From CACORA01 sp044234625 (GTDB lineage: Bacteria; Planctomycetota; Planctomycetia; Pirellulales; UBA1268), in contig JBIIIP010000033.1 of NCBI GenBank assembly GCA_044234625.1, positions 1 to 28,844 on the forward strand: a stretch of 28,844 bases of DNA, in the 5' to 3' direction. The translations under genes were made by a program, and so were the position numbers. The notes beneath the pieces are model-generated. The model searched no databases, was not told the DNA's origin, and saw only the letters and a program-made list of their open reading frames with translations. Position 1 is the stretch's first letter. Each line of letters begins with the position of its first letter. This document shows, piece by piece, positions 24,434 to 28,844 of this stretch.

Positions 24434-24850
24434 CTACATCGCCCGCCGCTTCACGAACCGCACCCGGAGCGGCATCTTGTGGGCCAACCGGGCGAAGCAC
24501 AGCCGCGCGGCCTCCTCGGTCACGCCACCGATCTCGTAGAGAATCGCGCCTGGCTTGATCACGGCCGCCCAAAACTCCGGCTCGCCCTTTCCCTTACCCA
24601 TGCGGGTCTCGAGGGGGATCGAGGTGATCGACTTGTGGGGAAACACGCGCACGTACAGCCGTCCCTCCGTGCGGAGGTACTGCTGGGCGGCGATGCGGCC
24701 AGCTTCGATCGTCGCGGCGGCGAGCCAGCCCGGCTGCTCGGCCTGGAGGCCGAAGTCGCCGAACACCACGCGGTTGCCGCGCGAGGCGTCACCTCTTATA
24801 CGACCTCTTTGGCTTTTTCGGTGCTTGACCCTCTTGGGCATCAGCGCCAT
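24434..24850 (-). CDS. rplP: 50S ribosomal protein L16
   Basis: L16 helps organise the peptidyl-transferase centre and A-site tRNA. The protein shows MPKRVKHRKSQRGRIRGDA, FGLQAEQPGWLAAATIEAGR, RVFPHKSITSIPLETRMGKG and GKGEPEFWAAVIKPG. Three in-frame ATGs occur: 24856, 24850 and 24841. I chose 24850 because GAGGAGG ends 6 nt before it; it gives MALMPKRV and 138 residues. The conserved MPKR start at 24841 is the alternative. Its first 62 nt overlap the end of rpsC in another frame. Confidence 0.95.
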   Translation of the reverse strand: MALMPKRVKHRKSQRGRIRGDASRGNRVVFGDFGLQAEQPGWLAAATIEAGRIAAQQYLRTEGRLYVRVFPHKSITSIPLETRMGKGKGEPEFWAAVIKPGAILYEIGGVTEEAARLCFARLAHKMPLRVRFVKRRAM

Positions 24851-25484
24851 CGCCATCCTCCTCGTACATGCCTTGGTTCACCCACACCTGAATCCCGATG
24901 TTGCCCTGCGCCGTGGGAGCCTCGCAGAACCCGTAATCGATCTTGGCCCGGAGCGTCGACAGCGGCATCGAGCCGGCGATCGCCTTCTCGCAGCGCGACA
25001 TTTCCGCACCGCCGAGCCGGCCCGCCAACTGGATCTTCACCCCCTTGGCACCGGCATCCATGGTGGTGTCGAGGGCCCGCTTGAGCGTCCGCCGGAAGGC
25101 GGCCCGCTTGGTCAACTGGTCGGCAATGTCTTCAGCGATCAACTGGGCCTGGATCTCCGGACGCGCCACTTCCTCGACCTTGAGATTCACGCGGCGGCCG
25201 AGCAACTGCTGCAGTTCGTCCTGGAGACGATCGACCTCCTGCCCCTTGCGGCCGATGATCACGCCCGGCCGGGCCGAATGGAGGATCACCTTCACCTCGT
25301 CACGCGTCCGCTCGATCTCCACCTTGGGGATCGCCGCCGCGCGGTACTTCGTCTTCAGGAACCGCCGCACCTTGAAGTCTTCCATCAACAGGTCGCGGAA
25401 ATCCTTCTTCGCCGCATACCAGCGGCTCTTCCACGGCTCGGTGATCCCGGTGCGAAATCCGGTGGGATGAACTTTCTGGCCCAT
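24789..25484 (-). CDS. rpsC: 30S ribosomal protein S3
   Basis: S3 forms the mRNA entry channel with S4 and S5. The 231-residue protein starts MGQKVHPTGFRTGITEPWKS, has a KH domain around ARPGVIIGRKGQEVDRLQDEL (about residues 71-91), and ends with the S3 C-terminal domain through GNIGIQVWVNQGMY. The last roughly 25 residues, an acidic then basic tail, overlap rplP by about 62 nt. The ATG at 25484 gives the family start; GAGAG lies about 8 nt upstream. Confidence 0.97.
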   Translation of the reverse strand: MGQKVHPTGFRTGITEPWKSRWYAAKKDFRDLLMEDFKVRRFLKTKYRAAAIPKVEIERTRDEVKVILHSARPGVIIGRKGQEVDRLQDELQQLLGRRVNLKVEEVARPEIQAQLIAEDIADQLTKRAAFRRTLKRALDTTMDAGAKGVKIQLAGRLGGAEMSRCEKAIAGSMPLSTLRAKIDYGFCEAPTAQGNIGIQVWVNQGMYEEDGDGADAQEGQAPKKPKRSYKR

Positions 25485-25535
25485 GTCGTCAGCTCTCGAT
25501 TTCCTGAAAGGTATTCCTGGGTTCGTGCCGTCGGC

Positions 25536-25880
25536 TCACGAGTCGAGCGGCGCCGAGTCGAGCGCCACCTTGATGTGCGACATGCGTCGCTTGATCCCGA
25601 ACGCCATGCCACGGGCCCGCGGACGGATCCGCTTGAACATCGGCCCGCCATCGACACGGGCATCGACCACCACCAGGTCGTCGATCGACGAGGCCTGCTG
25701 GTGCTCGGCATTGCCGAGGGCGCTCTTGATCACCTTCTCGAGCATCCGCGCGCCGCGGTGCGGCTGGAAGCGCAGGATGTCGAGGGCCTCGTCGGCGAAC
25801 TTGCCCCGGACGAGGTCGGCCAGGGCGCGGACCTTGCGGGCGCTGATCCGGGCGTATTTGTGGGTGGCGGTGTATGGCAT
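25536..25880 (-). CDS. rplV: 50S ribosomal protein L22
   Basis: L22 lines the peptide exit tunnel with its long hairpin and is a known site of macrolide resistance changes. The 114-residue protein shows ARISARKVRALADLVRGK, ALGNAEHQQ near residue 54, and the tunnel loop IRPRARGMAFGIKRRMSHIKV. No deletion is seen in the loop. The ATG at 25880 has GGAG about 10 nt upstream. A longer overlapping frame at 25489-25887 is a shadow. Confidence 0.96.
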   Translation of the reverse strand: MPYTATHKYARISARKVRALADLVRGKFADEALDILRFQPHRGARMLEKVIKSALGNAEHQQASSIDDLVVVDARVDGGPMFKRIRPRARGMAFGIKRRMSHIKVALDSAPLDS

Positions 25881-25905
25881 GGTTCAAGACTCCGTCGATC
25901 GCTGC

Positions 25906-26196
25906 CTACTTCGCGGCGGCAGGACCCGCCTCCTTCGCCTTGCCGCCGTGGCCGCGGAACGTCCGCGTGGGGGCGAATTCGCCGAGCTTGTGTCCCACCA
26001 TGTCTTCGGTGATGAAGACCTTCAGGTGCTGCTTGCCGTTGTGCACCATGAACGTCAGCCCGATGAACTCGGGCACGATCGTGCAGGACCGGGCCCAGGT
26101 CTTGATCGGATCGCGCTTTCCACTGGAAAGCTGGGCCTCCACCTTCTCGAAGAGGCGGGGGTCGACGAACGGTCCTTTTTTCGCGCTGCGTCCCAT
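25906..26196 (-). CDS. rpsS: 30S ribosomal protein S19
   Basis: S19 pairs with S13 in the 30S head. The 96-residue protein shows MGRSAKKGPFVDPRLFEKVE at the start and VFITEDMVGHKLGEFAPTRTF with GHGG near the end, followed by a short Ala/Lys tail. The ATG at 26196 gives the family start. It lies between rplB (40-nt gap) and rplV. Confidence 0.97.
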   Translation of the reverse strand: MGRSAKKGPFVDPRLFEKVEAQLSSGKRDPIKTWARSCTIVPEFIGLTFMVHNGKQHLKVFITEDMVGHKLGEFAPTRTFRGHGGKAKEAGPAAAK

Positions 26197-26236
26197 GGTT
26201 TTTTCGTCAGGCCAAAGCCTGTTGTTCGCGTGTGGT

Positions 26237-27094
26237 TTACCGGAGCTTCAGTTGGCCATACCGACGGCTTTTGCGGCGCCGGAGAATCGCCGCGCCCGAA
26301 GGCTTCCGCGGCTTCCGCGTGCCACCGCCCTTGGCGCTCTTGCCAGTGGGGCTGACCGGATGACGGCCCCCCTTCGTGCGGCCTTCACCGCCGCCGTGAG
26401 GATGGTCGATCGGGTTCATGGCGGTGCCGCGCACGTGCGGCCGGATGCCCATCCAGCGCTTCCGGCCGGCCTTGCCGAGCACCACGTTCATGTGCTCCGA
26501 ATTGCCAATGGCGCCGATCGTGGCGCGACAGGCAGCGGGCACGCGGCGGATCTCGCCGCTGGGCAGCGTGAGCTGCGCCCACTGGGCCTCGCGGGCCACG
26601 AGCACGGCCGACGAACCAGCCGACCGACACAGCCGGCCACCGCGGCCGGCCTGCAACTCGATGTTGTGGATCTGCATGCCGAGCGGGATGGCCGACATGG
26701 GCAGGCAGTTTCCGACCTCGGGCGGGGCCGTCTCGCCACTCTGCACCGTTGTCCCGACCTGGAGCCCCTCGGGGGCGAGGATGAACCGCTTCTCGCCGTC
26801 GGCATAGTGCACCAAGGCGACGCGGCAGGTGCGGTTGGGATCATATTGGATCGAGTGCACCTTGCCGGGCACGCCATCCTTGTTGCGGCGGAAGTCGACG
26901 AGCCGATAGTGCTGCATGTGGCCGCCGCCGCGATGCCGGGACGTGATCTTGCCCTGGTTGTTGCGGCCGCCGGTCTTCTTCTTCCGCTGCCGCAACTGCT
27001 TCGGAACAGTCGCTCCAGGCGTGAGTTCGGCGAAATCCGACACGCTCGCGCCGCGACGGCCGGGGCTGGTGGGGTTGTAGGTGCGGATTCCCAT
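26237..27094 (-). CDS. rplB: 50S ribosomal protein L2
   Basis: L2 is needed for subunit joining and peptidyl-transferase activity. The 285-residue protein shows the N-terminal RQRKKKTGGRNNQGKITSRHRGGGH (about residues 36-60) and the C-terminal GTAMNPIDHPHGGGEGRTKGG, which holds the conserved histidine tied to peptidyl transfer. The ATG at 27094 gives the family start MGIRTYNPTSPGRR. It lies between rplW and rpsS. Confidence 0.98.
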   Translation of the reverse strand: MGIRTYNPTSPGRRGASVSDFAELTPGATVPKQLRQRKKKTGGRNNQGKITSRHRGGGHMQHYRLVDFRRNKDGVPGKVHSIQYDPNRTCRVALVHYADGEKRFILAPEGLQVGTTVQSGETAPPEVGNCLPMSAIPLGMQIHNIELQAGRGGRLCRSAGSSAVLVAREAQWAQLTLPSGEIRRVPAACRATIGAIGNSEHMNVVLGKAGRKRWMGIRPHVRGTAMNPIDHPHGGGEGRTKGGRHPVSPTGKSAKGGGTRKPRKPSGAAILRRRKSRRYGQLKLR

Positions 27095-27127
27095 GACTGA
27101 TTCCAGTGCGTTCGTGAATGCGTGCTG

Positions 27128-27448
27128 CTAGAAGAGATTGATCTTGTTGTCCGGGGCGAGCGTCACGATCGCCTTCTTCCAGGCCTTCGTGCTCGTCCGC
27201 CGCGTGCGGCTGCGCCGCGCCTTGCCCATGCGGTTCTGAACGGCAACCTTCTCGACCTTGACGTTGAACAGTTCTTCCACGGCCCGCCGCACGTCGGCCT
27301 TCGTGGCCTCGGCGACGACCTCGAAGGAATAGGCGTTGTGGCGCGTGGCCCGGTGCATGCCCTTCTCGGTCACCAGCGGCCGCACGATCACCTGGTGCGG
27401 CGCGAGATGCGCCGAAAACTGCGGCGGGGGAGGAACGGGGACTGCCAT
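27128..27448 (-). CDS. rplW: 50S ribosomal protein L23
   Basis: L23 sits at the tunnel exit, where trigger factor and SRP dock. The 106-residue protein shows IVRPLVTEKGMHRATRHNAYSFEVVAEATK (about residues 21-50) and the signature VRRAVEELFNVKVEKV, then a basic loop GKARRSRTRR. About ten Pro-rich residues precede the core. The ATG at 27448 lies 3 nt after the rplD stop, so translation is probably coupled. Confidence 0.96.
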   Translation of the reverse strand: MAVPVPPPPQFSAHLAPHQVIVRPLVTEKGMHRATRHNAYSFEVVAEATKADVRRAVEELFNVKVEKVAVQNRMGKARRSRTRRTSTKAWKKAIVTLAPDNKINLF

Positions 27449-27451
27449 CGC

Positions 27452-28162
27452 TTATTTCTCCTTCGCCACCCGGGTGCGCTTCGCAGCGGACTTCGGCTTG
27501 CCGACTTTCGCGCGGCCCGCGGTCGCCGGCTTCCCGGCAGCCACCGCCGTCGCGCGGAAGGCGTCGATCGCGGCCTTCGTCATCACGATCGCCCGCGGCC
27601 GCAGAATCGACCAGGCATTGAGCTCCGCCACGGGAGCCACCGACATGCCCTCAATGTTGCGGGCGCTCTTCCACACGTTGCCGTCGTGCTTCTCGGGGGC
27701 GAAGAGCACCGTTTTATCGGTCAGCCCGAGCGCCTTCATGAGCTTGGCGATCTGCGCCGTCTTGGGAGCGGCCAGAGCCACGCCATCGACGAGCTTCACC
27801 TCGTCGTCGGCCAGCCGCGCGGCGAGAGCCATCCGCGTGGCGGCCTGCAGGGCCTTGCGCGGCATGCGCCAGCCGAAGTCGCGCGGTCGCTTCGCGAAGA
27901 TGTGGCCGCCGCCCCGACGGGTGCCACTGCGGCGGGCGCCGGCGCGGGCGTTGCCCGTGCCCTTCTGGCGGTAGAGCTTCTTGGTCGATCCAGCCACCTC
28001 GCCGCGGGTCTTCGTCTTTTGCGTGCCCTGGCGGAGATTGGCCTGGTACATGACGACGGCGTCATGCAGCAGTTGTTTGTTGACGGAGGGCGCGAGCTCC
28101 GCCGGATCGATCTCGTAGGAGCCGACCTTCTTGCCGGCCATGTCGTACACAGCGAGGTTCAC
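27452..28162 (-). CDS. rplD: 50S ribosomal protein L4, with basic C-terminal tail
   Basis: L4 lines the exit tunnel and, in enterobacteria, represses the S10 operon. The 236-residue protein shows YQANLRQGTQKTKTRGEVAGS, then the tunnel loop KLYRQKGTGNARAGARRSGTRRGGG (about residues 62-86), and FAKRPRDFGWRMPRKAL. About 30 residues at the end are Lys, Ala and Arg rich. The start is a GTG at 28162 that overlaps the rplC stop by 4 nt (GTGA). Confidence 0.96.
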   Translation of the reverse strand: MNLAVYDMAGKKVGSYEIDPAELAPSVNKQLLHDAVVMYQANLRQGTQKTKTRGEVAGSTKKLYRQKGTGNARAGARRSGTRRGGGHIFAKRPRDFGWRMPRKALQAATRMALAARLADDEVKLVDGVALAAPKTAQIAKLMKALGLTDKTVLFAPEKHDGNVWKSARNIEGMSVAPVAELNAWSILRPRAIVMTKAAIDAFRATAVAAGKPATAGRAKVGKPKSAAKRTRVAKEK

Positions 28163-28844
28163 TTGCCACCAGCCTTCTTCTTGCCGGCGGGAGCGGCGGT
28201 CCCGACCTTCTTGATCTTGTTCGTCTGCCGCACCATCACATAACTGCCGGCCGGCCCCGGAACGGCGCCGCGCACCAGCAGGAGGTTGTTTTCCTTGTCG
28301 ATCCGCACGAGCTTCACGTTTCGCATCGTGGACCGCTCGTTGCCGTAGCGGCCGGCCATCCGCTTGCCCTTGAAGACGCGGGCCGGCGAGGTGTTCATGC
28401 TCGTGCCGCCCTGGTGGCGATGCACCTTCTTGACGCCGTGGCTGGCCCGCTGCCCCTTGAAGCCGTGCCGCTTCATCACGCCGGCGGTGCCGCGACCCTT
28501 CGTCGTGCCAGTGACGTCGACGAAGTCGACTCCGTCGAAGAGCTCGACGGTGAGCACCTGCCCCACCTCGGCGCCGGTGAATTCGCCGCGGAATTCCCGC
28601 ACGAAACGCTGTGGCTCACAGCCCGCCTTGGCCACGGCCGCCACGCCGGCGTCGGCCCGGGCCTTCGCCCGCTTGCCATCGAGCGCCGCCACCTGCCCGC
28701 GAACGGAACGGCTCGCCAGCCGCCGGGGCTTGTCGAGAAAACCGACCTGCACGGCCGAGTAGCCATCGCGGTCGGGCGTGCGCACCGAAAGGATCGGGCA
28801 CGGACCGGCTTCGATGACGGTGACCGGCACCACGGTGCCATCGG
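28159..28844 (-). CDS. rplC: 50S ribosomal protein L3 (5' end outside window)
   Basis: L3 binds near the peptidyl-transferase centre and starts large-subunit assembly. The visible part begins within the family's VVPVTVIEAGPCP block; the usual first 20 or so residues, ahead of this, lie beyond the window, and codons before the GTG at 28833 stay in frame (DGTV). Also seen are VDVTGTTKGRGTAGVMKRHGFKG (about residues 103-125), ASHGVKKVHRHQGGTSMN and a Lys/Gly/Ala tail. The stop overlaps the rplD start. Confidence 0.96.
   Translation of the reverse strand, partial: DGTVVPVTVIEAGPCPILSVRTPDRDGYSAVQVGFLDKPRRLASRSVRGQVAALDGKRAKARADAGVAAVAKAGCEPQRFVREFRGEFTGAEVGQVLTVELFDGVDFVDVTGTTKGRGTAGVMKRHGFKGQRASHGVKKVHRHQGGTSMNTSPARVFKGKRMAGRYGNERSTMRNVKLVRIDKENNLLLVRGAVPGPAGSYVMVRQTNKIKKVGTAAPAGKKKAGGK

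Overview
The window is a GC-rich stretch of a bacterial chromosome, almost certainly from the phylum Planctomycetota and probably a Pirellulales-type lineage (inferred). The evidence is a set of protein families concentrated in that phylum: a DUF1549/DUF1553 protein paired with a DUF1501 protein, a TIGR03009-like secreted protein, and a Minf_1886/TIGR04138-like protein. They sit beside core genes with enlarged ribosomal proteins, for example a 197-residue L17. All genes but one lie on the minus strand.

Layout from left to right: (1) 1-791, the 3' part of a plus-strand membrane glycosyltransferase, ending 2 bp from a convergent glutathione peroxidase. (2) 794-4283, minus-strand glutathione peroxidase, ATP-type PEP carboxykinase, a four-helix membrane protein, a 31-residue single-helix microprotein in the gap, and the Minf_1886-like protein. 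(3) 4284-4744, a 461-bp gene-free spacer with a tandem imperfect repeat and an inverted-repeat element of RNA-like hairpins. (4) 4745-9699, a TIGR03009-like protein, a glutamine-dependent NAD synthetase broken by a frameshift into two overlapping reading frames, and biosynthetic arginine decarboxylase. (5) 9845-12905, the DUF1549/DUF1501 pair. (6) 12985-28844, a merged S10-spc-alpha ribosomal supercluster read leftward: rplC(partial)-rplD-rplW-rplB-rpsS-rplV-rpsC-rplP-rpmC-rpsQ-rplN-rplX-rplE-rpsN-rpsH-rplF-rplR-rpsE-rplO-secY-adk-map-rpmJ-rpsM-rpsK-rpsD-rpoA-rplQ.

The supercluster supplies ribosomal subunits, the SecY channel, adenylate kinase, methionine aminopeptidase and the RNA polymerase alpha subunit. 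Gene order is canonical, except that rpmD (L30) is missing between rpsE and rplO and infA (IF-1) is missing between map and rpmJ. Several gene pairs are coupled by 1-4 nt stop/start overlaps, and rpsC and rplP overlap by about 62 nt. A good sigma70-like promoter lies between map and rpmJ and probably drives the alpha-operon section separately.

I found no mobile element, CRISPR array, tRNA, rRNA or clear new multi-gene system. The most unusual signals are the NAD synthetase frameshift, the spacer repeats at 4324-4710, a G-quadruplex-capable tract in front of rplR, the rpsC/rplP overlap, and GC-only hairpins without U-tracts right after several stop codons.
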